From JBMNQI01 sp050944055 (lineage in GTDB: Bacteria; Bacillota; Clostridia; Oscillospirales; Oscillospiraceae): a stretch of 19,053 bases of DNA. Shown piece after piece: positions 7,587 to 14,412 of this stretch (positions are counted from its first letter, which is position 1; every line of letters begins with the position of its first letter). Under the pieces are notes generated by a model. The model worked only from the letters and a program-made list of their open reading frames with translations, did no database searches and was not told the origin of the DNA. Where the stretch lies: contig JBMNQI010000045.1 in assembly GCA_050944055.1 (NCBI GenBank), forward strand, positions 1 to 19,053, written 5' to 3'. The translations under genes were made by a program, and so were the position numbers.

Positions 7587-8732
7587 TCAGCGCCCGGAAA
7601 TACTCTCATAAAACTGCTCACGGGACTCATAACCGTATGGCACATGGTCATACTCCTTCGCCGCTTCCTCTCCGTCAAGGAAGCGGACGGCCGCGTCGTC
7701 AAGCGCTTCCATCTCGAACTCTCCCGGACACAATTCGATGGGCGCGATGAAGCCCACCCTCTCTTTTATCCAGTCGACGAGCATGTTAAAGCGCGCCAGG
7801 CCGCCCGTTATAATTATCCTGTCCACCTTGCCGAAGCAGACGGTAGAGAGCTCTCCTATGCCTTTTGCCGTCCCGTAGGCCATAGCCTGGCAGACCATTT
7901 TCGCCTTTTCGTCGCCGGCTAAAACGCGCTGCTCTACCTCATACATATCCTGGGTGCCGAGATAGGCGTATATGCCGCCCTTACCCATGACGCGCTTTTT
8001 CATCTCTTCGTGCGTGTATTTTCCGGAATAGCACAGGTCGATGAGCTGCCTCGACGGCAGCCGCCCGGCCCGCTCGGGCGACATGGGCCCGTAATCCGAG
8101 CCGATTACGTCTACAGCCCGGCCCATAACATGAGCGCCGAGCGTGATTCCGCCGCCCAAATGCGCGATAATAAAGCGGCACTGTTCATAGGGCCGCCCGA
8201 GCTTCTCCCTTGCGACCTTGCGCGCGACGTAACGGCCGTTGAGCATATGGCTTCCGGGTATGGCCTCAATCTCGGGAAGGCCCAGTATGCGGGCTACGTC
8301 GTCAAGCTCGTCGGTCATAGGCGAGTCGTTTATTATAACGGGTATACCCCTTTTTTGTCCAATTTCATAGCCAATGAAACAGCTTAGAGATGAAGCGTGC
8401 TGCGAATGCGTCCCGTAGCGCAATACGTCCATCATGTACCGGGTTACCTTATATATGCCGCCGGATATGTGGCCGAGCTGGCCGCCCCTGCAGACTATGC
8501 AATCGAAATCCTCGGGCTTAAAACCGGCGTCCCTGATAAAATCGTAGCAGCATTCTACTCTGAACGGGAGCTGGTCGAGAACTTTTAAGCCTTCAAGCTG
8601 CTCCTTTTTGTGCTGCACCGTCTTTTTTACAAGCTGCTCGCGCTCCCTGAACACAGCCAGCTTTGAAGATGTCGAGCCTGTATTGATTACAAGTATAAGC
8701 CTTCCTTCCCGGGCGCGTTCGTTCTGTTCCAT
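7587..8732 (-). CDS. Butyrate kinase-family acyl kinase, first gene of the triplet
   Basis: The 381-residue protein has a 10-residue N-terminal extension compared with its paralogues. Motifs: INTGSTSSK at 16-24 (Pro to Thr compared with the siblings), CRGG at 81-84, SHMLNGR at 161-167, HLGGG at 191-195, and SDYGPMSPERAG at 212-223 in place of the classical DGEGPF block. Its Asp-containing segment is INDSPMTDELDD rather than the VDPVVVDELD of butyrate kinases. The start at 8732 has GGAGG seven bases upstream. It is the promoter-proximal kinase, 78 bases after the rubredoxin fusion gene and separated from it by a hairpin. I see no convincing promoter of its own in that gap, so read-through from the upstream operon is likely. 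Confidence 0.84.
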   Translation of the reverse strand: MEQNERAREGRLILVINTGSTSSKLAVFREREQLVKKTVQHKKEQLEGLKVLDQLPFRVECCYDFIRDAGFKPEDFDCIVCRGGQLGHISGGIYKVTRYMMDVLRYGTHSQHASSLSCFIGYEIGQKRGIPVIINDSPMTDELDDVARILGLPEIEAIPGSHMLNGRYVARKVAREKLGRPYEQCRFIIAHLGGGITLGAHVMGRAVDVIGSDYGPMSPERAGRLPSRQLIDLCYSGKYTHEEMKKRVMGKGGIYAYLGTQDMYEVEQRVLAGDEKAKMVCQAMAYGTAKGIGELSTVCFGKVDRIIITGGLARFNMLVDWIKERVGFIAPIELCPGEFEMEALDDAAVRFLDGEEAAKEYDHVPYGYESREQFYESISGR

Positions 8733-8756
8733 AAAATAACCTCCAGGCTACAATAA

Positions 8757-8785
8757 GGGGCCACAGTAAAACCGTGACCCCTTTT
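8757..8785. terminator. Hairpin between the rubredoxin fusion gene and the first kinase
   Basis: GGGGCCACAG (8757-8766) and CCGTGACCCC (8772-8781) form a stem of about 10 bp with two wobble pairs and a 5-base loop. A TTTT run follows on the plus strand and only an interrupted T-rich stretch (TTATTGT) on the minus strand. For the minus-strand operon it looks like a leaky terminator or an RNA-processing hairpin that lowers expression of the kinases. Confidence 0.45.
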
Positions 8786-8810
8786 CCCATATTAAGGGTC
8801 TTGCCAGTGC

Positions 8811-9452
8811 TTATTTCAGCTCAAACGCGCTTTTCGGCGCTCCGCATACCGGGCATTTCCAGTCGTCCGGCAGGGACTCAAATTCGCCCTGGGATCCGTC
8901 GTAGACATAGCCGCATACAGTGCAGGTCCATTTCTTCTGCGTTTTTTCCTCGGCGATGTAGCTCGGCGCTCTGCTTGGAACCTGGCCGTTTCTTACCTTA
9001 TGATAATAAGCGTAAGTCATTGGCGTATTCCCTTCAATGCGCTCCCCGTCTGTGACCTCCGCAAAAAATACCGTGTGCGTCGATAGCTCCGAGGTGCCTA
9101 CTATACGGCAATTTAAATACCCGCACACATAATCTGCCAGGATCGGGTTTCCCGAACCGTCGTGTCTGTGGGGAACAGACGCGAATTTATCCGTGTCGCG
9201 GCCGGACTTGAAGCCGAAGGTCCCGATTATCTCCTGCGGTACTGTCTCTGCCAGTATGCTGACGGCAAACTCTCCGGTGTTCTTCATAGCCTCGTTCGTA
9301 TAGTTGTCACGGTTAACGCTGACGGCTATAACCGGAGGCGACGAGGTTATCTGAAAAACGGTATTCACCATGCACCCGAGGTCGCGCCCGTCCATGTTGA
9401 CGCCGATAATATACATGCCGTAACTAAGGTCGCGAAATACTTTTACGTCCAT
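8811..9452 (-). CDS. Flavin reductase-rubredoxin fusion (high-molecular-weight rubredoxin type)
   Basis: The 213-residue protein joins an FMN-binding flavin reductase-like domain (about 1-155) to a C-terminal rubredoxin. The iron ligands are Cys177, Cys180 (CTVC), Cys200 and Cys203 (CPVC). The loop between the knuckles is short, like the rubredoxin-like domains of rubrerythrins and unlike classical rubredoxin with its longer PGT insert. Related proteins in clostridia shuttle electrons from NADH to flavodiiron proteins in oxygen or NO detoxification. I chose ATG 9452 over 9500: it has GGGAG upstream and starts the conserved domain. It begins 4 bases after the P-loop gene stop, so the two are translationally coupled. 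Cytoplasmic; no flavodiiron partner is seen here. Confidence 0.88.
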   Translation of the reverse strand: MDVKVFRDLSYGMYIIGVNMDGRDLGCMVNTVFQITSSPPVIAVSVNRDNYTNEAMKNTGEFAVSILAETVPQEIIGTFGFKSGRDTDKFASVPHRHDGSGNPILADYVCGYLNCRIVGTSELSTHTVFFAEVTDGERIEGNTPMTYAYYHKVRNGQVPSRAPSYIAEEKTQKKWTCTVCGYVYDGSQGEFESLPDDWKCPVCGAPKSAFELK

Positions 9453-9456
9453 TTTG

Positions 9457-9876
9457 TCACTCCCTGTCGAAATATTTTCTGATTCCGGGTGTAGCTTCAT
9501 CGGCGTCAGCTGTAATCATTATGGTGAAGCTGATGTCGTTGGCTTTGCCGAAATTCTCGCACCAGTTGAGAAAATCCTCCGTTTCTTCCATGCTGCACTG
9601 AGGTATTATTTTAAAAAGGCTGTCAATAAAGACCTGCGAAATATCGTAATTTCCCGCATAAAGGCCGCTTATAAAGCCCTTGAGAAAATGGAGATCCGTC
9701 ATGTCGAATTGGCCAGCCTCAATTAGTCGGGCTCTGTAATCTATATCATATGTTAGCTTGGGCCCCCGTTCGATACAGACGACGTTCCCGTCCTCTTTCC
9801 TCGCGGCATCGTTGACCATTTCAATCATCTGCTTGGTCTTCCCGGTGCCCTTGGGGCCCATAATGACCCTAACCAT
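9457..9876 (-). CDS. Small P-loop ATPase of unknown function
   Basis: The 139-residue protein has Walker A GPKGTGKT at residues 7-14, a likely Walker B strand QVFID ending at Asp85, and a second hydrophobic strand TIMITADAD near 118-126 in a sensor-like position. No other domain is present. Similar small clostridial proteins are often labelled ATP-binding or PilT-like, but nothing here shows a pilus role. GGGGGA lies before the ATG at 9876, and a strong promoter lies at 9909-9937. It is the first gene of the operon and is coupled to the rubredoxin fusion, which hints at a redox- or stress-linked job. I do not recognise a specific function. Confidence 0.75.
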   Translation of the reverse strand: MVRVIMGPKGTGKTKQMIEMVNDAARKEDGNVVCIERGPKLTYDIDYRARLIEAGQFDMTDLHFLKGFISGLYAGNYDISQVFIDSLFKIIPQCSMEETEDFLNWCENFGKANDISFTIMITADADEATPGIRKYFDRE

Positions 9877-9908
9877 ATGAGATTCCCCCTTTTTAATTAG
9901 TTATTTTT

Positions 9909-9937
9909 ATTGTATCACCAATAATATGGTAATTCAA
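9909..9937 (-). promoter_or_regulatory. Consensus-like sigma-A promoter for the P-loop ATPase/rubredoxin operon
   Basis: On the minus strand TTGAAT (9932-9937) and TACAAT (9909-9914) are separated by exactly 17 bases. Transcription would start near 9902, about 26 bases before the ATG at 9876. This is one of the best promoter matches in the window and may also drive the three kinases by read-through. Confidence 0.72.
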
Positions 9938-10025
9938 GAACAGTATGTAAAGTTTTGCTTTGTTTGAAGAAGTTATACCTCCGGTTTCCAATAATTCTCT
10001 GCATATGTAAAAAATACCGCTAATT

Positions 10026-10048
10026 GCCCCTGTAACGGGGCTTTTTTT
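10026..10048 (+). terminator. Intrinsic terminator-like hairpin with no visible gene on its strand
   Basis: GCCCC (10026-10030) and GGGGC (10037-10041) flank a 6-base loop and are followed by seven T residues, the classical plus-strand layout. No plus-strand gene lies upstream. The rest of the 309-base gap between 9876 and 10186 holds the minus-strand promoter at 9909-9937 and the large hairpin at 10104-10141. I see no supported gene in it. Confidence 0.5.
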
Positions 10049-10103
10049 GATTCTTTCAACGGGTGAAGCCGAGGATGAGCCGCCCTAAGCCTTTTAAGCG
10101 GCA

Positions 10104-10141
10104 AACGCCCCGGGCCGCTCTCAGCAGCGGCCCGGGGCGTT
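10104..10141 (-). terminator. Very stable GC-rich hairpin ending the flavoprotein-ferredoxin operon
   Basis: A perfect 16-bp inverted repeat (AACGCCCCGGGCCGCT at 10104-10119 with its complement at 10126-10141) encloses a 6-base loop. It lies 44 bases past the ferredoxin stop. Only a short T run follows on the minus strand, so it may act as a terminator or as a 3' stabilising structure. Confidence 0.65.
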
Positions 10142-10185
10142 CCGGCTAAGCCCTGTTATTTGATTTGCTTCTTGCGGGGCTTGCG

Positions 10186-10401
10186 TTATTTCCATGAAAC
10201 CATAATGGGATCATGCTTTTCCGGCGAAACGTAAATCGCGTTGCGGGGGCAGTCAATTTCGCAGGCGTCGCAGCACATGCATTCCTGAGGATAAACTATC
10301 TTCGCCCTGCCGCCCTCCATTCGGAGAACGTCCATGGGGCAGGCGTTTACGCATATGCCGCAGCCGTTGCATTTTGAAAGATCAATTTCAGAAACGGCCA
10401 T
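10186..10401 (-). CDS. 2[4Fe-4S] ferredoxin (AprB-like electron carrier)
   Basis: The 71-residue protein carries two complete four-cysteine cluster motifs. The first is CNGCGICVNACP; the second is CMCCDACEIDCP, which satisfies CxxCxxCxxxCP and has one extra Cys. The start at 10401 is preceded by GGGAGGTG. A longer in-frame start at 10437 lies inside the upstream gene and was rejected. The start is one base from the end of the FAD protein gene (stop 10403-10405), so expression is coupled and the two probably form a complex. The role is electron transfer to or from the FAD subunit in the cytoplasm, as in AprA-AprB or fumarate reductase-like pairs. Confidence 0.9.
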   Translation of the reverse strand: MAVSEIDLSKCNGCGICVNACPMDVLRMEGGRAKIVYPQECMCCDACEIDCPRNAIYVSPEKHDPIMVSWK

Positions 10402-10402
10402 A

Positions 10403-12106
10403 TCAGTACACCTCCCACGCCAGCCACGGTCTTTCATACTTTCTTTCGGAGGGCGGCGGCAGAAATTCCTGCGGCACCTTCCGCTTAGATACTTCCATCC
10501 CGTTTTCGCCGCGGCGCATTATAACCCAGGCCAGCCAGTTTTCATCGTCAATATCCGGATAGTCCTCCCGGTAGTGCCAGCCCCGGCTCTCCCGCCTTTC
10601 AAGGGACGCGCGGAGTATCATCTCAGCGTTTAGTATCATGTTGCGCGTCTCATGGCACAGGCGCAGCTCATGCGGGTCGCCCGCCTTCAGCTTCGGGCCC
10701 ATATGGTCGCGCAAAAACTCCACTGTTGTAAGCGCCGCCTCAAGCCTGTCGGCCTTTTTGATATGCAAAACGTAGTAAGGCAGCATCGTGTTTTGCAGGA
10801 GCTGCGTCACCCAGCGGGGATCAAAGCCTGTTTTCCTTTTAAGCGGCTCGAGCATCCGCTGTATTGCCCCGCCGTCCTGCGCGTCGGGAACCGGATTTTC
10901 CGAAGCGTATTCGCTTGCGGCCTTCGCCGCCCTCTTCCCGCTCACCGCCGCGTGCATCAAGCCGGGAGGGCCGAACCGGTCGATAGCGCCCCAGGCCCAG
11001 GTGCAGCAGCAGTCGCCCGCGGCGTATAGGCCAGGCATTGTTGACGCGCCGTTTAGGTCGACGGGCCAGATTCCCGCTGTGGACTCGGCCATGCCGCCTG
11101 CCGCGGAGCCTCCTATTACGCGGGTGTTTTCGCCGCGGTTCCATCCCAGGTTTACGCGCTCAGTCTCCTGCGGTAATCCGCGTTTTTTTATGTAGTTTTC
11201 CATATGCTCAAGGTCTTCCGGCCCTGCATGGGCAAAATCCCACATTATGGGCCCCAGGCCCGCGTGTATTACCGACGCCATGGCGAGGTCAAAGCCCTTT
11301 TGGGGTATAAGCCTTCCCTCGCCGTCAACAAAGTTCCAAAACGCCGGGTAAAGCTCGCCGTTGCCCTTCCAGACAGGGTGCTTTTCGATATTCATATGCA
11401 TATCGGGGAACTCCTTGCCGGATATGCAGGCGCCGGCCCTGTAGGCCATAGCGTCCGCGTCCCCGGTGAGCTCGGCTATGTTCATGCCCGGGGAGCGGAA
11501 GCAGTTTTTACCGCCGCAGAGTATGACGGCGCCGGCACGGAAAACGACGGGTTCGGCGCTCTCAATCGCAAAGCCCGCAGCTCCCGTCACCCTGTCGCGC
11601 GCGACGGTCAGCTCTGTAATCATGATCCGGTCGAATATTTTTACGCCGGTCAGCAGAGCCCGGCGGCGGAGCTTCGGCGGCACCTCGCGGTGCTTGAGCG
11701 GGACCATGCCCCAGACCATTTTCGCATCGTTCCGGTCTCCATGCATTTTTTCGCGCATGAAGTCCTTCATCTCGTCTTCCGTGCAGGGGAATTCGACGCC
11801 GTAATCGACAAGGTCCCTGTAGCTCTCCCAGCTCTCTCTGAGCATCACGTCCAGCCAGCCCGCGTGGCAGATATATCCCCCGAAACGCTGAATACTTGAA
11901 AAGCTGTCGTCGTAATCAAGGCCCCAGTCGGGGTTGAAAACGTTCCACTGGCCGCTGGCCATAATAGACGAGCCCGATTTGCCGGCATACGCCTTGTCAA
12001 CAAGTATGACGCTGCGCCCTTTCCCGCGCGCCGTAATAGCCGCGAAAAGCCCGGCTACGCCTCCCCCGATGACCAGAACATCTGAACTATATACATTATC
12101 AACCAT
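10403..12106 (-). CDS. FAD-dependent oxidoreductase, fumarate reductase/AprA-like flavoprotein subunit
   Basis: The 567-residue protein has an N-terminal dinucleotide-binding motif (LVIGGGVAGL, 11-20, with ILVDKA at 34-39). A SGSSIMASGQWN segment (44-55) resembles the flavin-contact region of the succinate dehydrogenase/fumarate reductase/AprA superfamily. A second FAD-contact region, PGLYAAGDCCCTW (358-370), carries three consecutive Cys at 366-368. Downstream coupling to a two-cluster ferredoxin favours an AprA-AprB-like architecture, but ferredoxin-linked reductases of unsaturated acids also fit and the substrate is unknown. Start choice: ATG 12106 is about nine bases from AAGGAGA; ATG 12115 is only about two bases from it. 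An upstream extension to 12352 overlaps the preceding gene and is not credible. Confidence 0.82.
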   Translation of the reverse strand: MVDNVYSSDVLVIGGGVAGLFAAITARGKGRSVILVDKAYAGKSGSSIMASGQWNVFNPDWGLDYDDSFSSIQRFGGYICHAGWLDVMLRESWESYRDLVDYGVEFPCTEDEMKDFMREKMHGDRNDAKMVWGMVPLKHREVPPKLRRRALLTGVKIFDRIMITELTVARDRVTGAAGFAIESAEPVVFRAGAVILCGGKNCFRSPGMNIAELTGDADAMAYRAGACISGKEFPDMHMNIEKHPVWKGNGELYPAFWNFVDGEGRLIPQKGFDLAMASVIHAGLGPIMWDFAHAGPEDLEHMENYIKKRGLPQETERVNLGWNRGENTRVIGGSAAGGMAESTAGIWPVDLNGASTMPGLYAAGDCCCTWAWGAIDRFGPPGLMHAAVSGKRAAKAASEYASENPVPDAQDGGAIQRMLEPLKRKTGFDPRWVTQLLQNTMLPYYVLHIKKADRLEAALTTVEFLRDHMGPKLKAGDPHELRLCHETRNMILNAEMILRASLERRESRGWHYREDYPDIDDENWLAWVIMRRGENGMEVSKRKVPQEFLPPPSERKYERPWLAWEVY

Positions 12107-12120
12107 ATTCTTCATTCTCC

Positions 12121-14097
12121 TTAAATCACGTCCATGGCGGCGAAATAAGCGTCGCGCACAGCCTGCAGCACCTTGAGGGGCTTCCGGCAGTCTCCGACAA
12201 CCTCGAAGTTGTCGACCGCTCCGCGCAGGCTGTCCACAATCTCCGTGTTGGCCCGCATGCCGGCCGCGTATAGAACGGTGTCGGCCTCGAAGAATTTTTC
12301 GTTTCCGTCCCTGTCCGCCGCCCAGATCCCGTTCTTTTCGACCCTCGTGCATTTTGTTTCTGTGAATACGCCCTTGAGCTCCTTTTCCATCTTGTGTATT
12401 ATCGCCTGCTTGTGCGCGAGGAACGCGTCGGGAGCGACTTCGGGCAGCATCTCGACTATCATCACCTCGTGCCCTTTCGCGGCCAGGTGCAGCGCCGTCT
12501 CGCAGCCGACAAGGCCGCCGCCTATCATAACGACACGCTTGCCGACGGCGCCGGGATCGTCATATGCCAGCAGCGCATGGGCGGCGTTTTCTATTCCCGG
12601 TATGGGCGGGACAATCGGGCTGGCGCCGACAGCCACTATGACCTTGTACGGGTTTTCAAACTCTATCAGCTCTCTTGTCGCCTCCGTGTTCATGCGCAGG
12701 TCTATGGGAAGGCGGCTGACACGTGTGATAAGAGAATCCCTGTAGCGCCTTAAGTCTTCCTTATAGCTGTCTGTTTCCGTGAAGTACAGCATGCCGCCGA
12801 GACGGCCGGTTTTTTCGACAAGTATGGTTTTATGGCCGCGCTCCGCTGCGGTAATGGCGGCGTACATGCCGGCGCAGCCGCCGCCTATCACAAGTACCTT
12901 GCGCCGCGCCTTGGGCGCCGGGTAGGTCTGCAGGCGCAGTTCGCGCAGCGACCTGGGGTTTACGGTGCACTCAAACGGCCGCGGCGCCATTACTCCCATG
13001 CGCACGTTAGGATCGACTGGCATCGGCGTAAAGCAGGAGCAGCGCAGGCAGGGAGCGATCTCGTCGGCGCGGCCGGTCATCGCCTTGAGCGCAAACTCGG
13101 GATCCGCCAGCATCTGACGCCCAAGCCCGACAAAATCAGCCTTGCCCGAGGCAATTATATCCTCGGCAAGCTGCGGATCGTTTATGCCTCCGACGACTGT
13201 CACGGGCAAATCGGGGTAAGCCCTCTTAATCATTTCGGAATGGTGGGCGTGGCAGCCGGGCTTGTGGTACAGCGACGGGAACGTGCCGGTGACGACCGAG
13301 TCATGGTAATGGCCGGCCGAAACGTTCAGAATGTCTATTTTATCCTTTATGTAGCTAATAAACTCAATAGTGTCATCTATGGTAAGCCCGCCCGGAACCA
13401 TTTCGTCGGCCGAAAGGCGGTATTCAATAAGGAAGTCCTCGCCGCATCTTTCCCTGATGCGGTCGAGCACCATGATGGGGAAACGCGCGCGGTTTTCCAT
13501 GCTGCCGCCGTATTTATCGGTGCGCTTGTTTGTGAGCGGCGACGTGAACTGTGTAAATATCCAGCCGTGGCCGCCGTGCACCATAATCATATCGAAGCCG
13601 TAGCGCTTTGCCTGATAAGCCGTTTCGGCGAAATTATCGGCGACCTCGTTCATATCCGCCTCGGTCATCTCGTCAACCGTGACCCCGTCCTCCCGCACAT
13701 AGCCCGTCGGGCCGATGGGGTTCTTGCCGTTTATGAAAAACGGATGGTTAAGCGCCCCTGTATGGGCCAGCTCTATTGAAGCCACCGCCCCGTGGACTTT
13801 TATTGCCTCCGTCGCGACGCTCAGGGACTGTTCGTGGTATGAATTCTTTGGGCCCCTGGTCAGGTTGAAGGCATGGTCGTGGCGGCAGGCGCGGTCGTAG
13901 TCGACCGGCGTCTCGGTTACCGTAACCTGGGCTACGCCCCCGCGCGCTCGGTTTTCAAGCGCGTTAATCGCCTGTTCCGTCGGCACTCCGTTAAGGAAAA
14001 CGCCGCGGTCGGTCGATACCGGCGAGGCGAAGATGCGGTTTTTGAAGGTGGTTTTCTTGATTGTGAACGGTGAAAACAGGTGCGGATAATTCATCAT
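12121..14097 (-). CDS. Old Yellow Enzyme-type NADH:flavin oxidoreductase (2,4-dienoyl-CoA reductase/BaiCD/enoate reductase family)
   Basis: The 658-residue protein has an N-terminal FMN TIM barrel (about 1-345, with HGGHGWIFTQFTSP at 175-188 and VGLGRQMLADPEF near 323-335), an iron-sulfur region (Cys350, Cys353, Cys355, Cys377), an FAD-binding Rossmann motif (VIGGGCAG, 403-410) and an NADH-binding motif (VMIGGGLVG). Such enzymes reduce activated C=C bonds of enoates, dienoyl-CoAs or steroid acids. The barrel residue that is a catalytic Tyr in E. coli dienoyl-CoA reductase appears to be Trp180. The CxxCxC spacing differs from CxxCxxxC and CxxCxxC relatives. ATG 14097 begins the conserved MMNYPHLFSP; AGGA is about 12 bases away. 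It is the first gene of a three-gene operon, divergent from the ABC importer. Confidence 0.87.
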   Translation of the reverse strand: MMNYPHLFSPFTIKKTTFKNRIFASPVSTDRGVFLNGVPTEQAINALENRARGGVAQVTVTETPVDYDRACRHDHAFNLTRGPKNSYHEQSLSVATEAIKVHGAVASIELAHTGALNHPFFINGKNPIGPTGYVREDGVTVDEMTEADMNEVADNFAETAYQAKRYGFDMIMVHGGHGWIFTQFTSPLTNKRTDKYGGSMENRARFPIMVLDRIRERCGEDFLIEYRLSADEMVPGGLTIDDTIEFISYIKDKIDILNVSAGHYHDSVVTGTFPSLYHKPGCHAHHSEMIKRAYPDLPVTVVGGINDPQLAEDIIASGKADFVGLGRQMLADPEFALKAMTGRADEIAPCLRCSCFTPMPVDPNVRMGVMAPRPFECTVNPRSLRELRLQTYPAPKARRKVLVIGGGCAGMYAAITAAERGHKTILVEKTGRLGGMLYFTETDSYKEDLRRYRDSLITRVSRLPIDLRMNTEATRELIEFENPYKVIVAVGASPIVPPIPGIENAAHALLAYDDPGAVGKRVVMIGGGLVGCETALHLAAKGHEVMIVEMLPEVAPDAFLAHKQAIIHKMEKELKGVFTETKCTRVEKNGIWAADRDGNEKFFEADTVLYAAGMRANTEIVDSLRGAVDNFEVVGDCRKPLKVLQAVRDAYFAAMDVI

Positions 14098-14268
14098 GCA
14101 GCTAATCAGTCCTTTCAAACAAGCTTTTTGAAACTCGTTATTAATTTCCTGCCCCGCCACAGACGCCCGAGTGCTGTCGTATTTTAATACTAACATTTCA
14201 CATGTCATAAGTAAAGCGGATTTGGAAAATTTTTATAATAGCGGGTCGGTTTTCAACAGCTTAATACA

Positions 14269-14286
14269 ATTGTTTTCCGAAACAAT
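14269..14286. promoter_or_regulatory. 18-bp palindrome between divergent operons, candidate operator
   Basis: ATTGTTT at 14269-14275 and AAACAAT at 14280-14286 are exact complements around TCCG. The site lies in the leader of the ene-reductase operon and upstream of the importer promoter, a sensible place for a regulator controlling both. No regulator gene is adjacent. Confidence 0.35.
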
Positions 14287-14316
14287 AATTGTGAATAATT
14301 AACTAATTAATCGGCT

Positions 14317-14345
14317 ATTATAACAGGATTTTTGTTGACAACTTT
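14317..14345 (-). promoter_or_regulatory. Candidate extended -10 promoter for the ene-reductase operon
   Basis: On the minus strand TGTTATAAT contains a perfect -10 (14317-14322) with a TGn extension. The -35 at 14340-14345 (AAAGTT) is poor. It would give a leader of about 210 bases. It overlaps the -35 of the importer promoter, so the two would compete. Confidence 0.42.
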
Positions 14346-14363
14346 AGGAATTGATGCTATTTT
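14335..14363 (+). promoter_or_regulatory. Sigma-A promoter for the ABC importer operon
   Basis: TTGACA (14335-14340) and TATTTT (14358-14363) are spaced by 17 bases. The -35 is a perfect consensus. Transcription would start near 14370, about 43 bases before the receptor gene ATG. The 315-base divergent gap 14098-14412 holds this promoter, the opposing one and the palindrome; I see no gene in it. Confidence 0.68.
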
Positions 14364-14412
14364 TTGAATAGCTCATTCCAATTCAGGGAGAATTCTTTTA
14401 GGAGGGAGAATA

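Noticed and set aside
9915..10004. Minus-strand small frame of 29 codons upstream of the P-loop ATPase
   Set aside because: It lacks a ribosome binding site and runs through the -35 element and spacer of the operon promoter, so it is probably untranslated.
10403..12106. Naming the flavoprotein fumarate reductase or adenylylsulfate reductase
   Set aside because: Only the superfamily fold is supported. I could not identify the substrate-binding His/Arg set of either enzyme by eye, and no sulfate-reduction genes are nearby.
12107..12352. N-terminal extension of the FAD flavoprotein to a start at 12352
   Set aside because: The extra residues are Arg/Gly-rich, lie inside the ene-reductase gene in another frame and precede the conserved start of the Rossmann fold.
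12832..13779. Plus-strand frame of 315 codons opposite the ene-reductase
   Set aside because: Biased composition and no motifs; it mirrors the codon structure of the real minus-strand gene.
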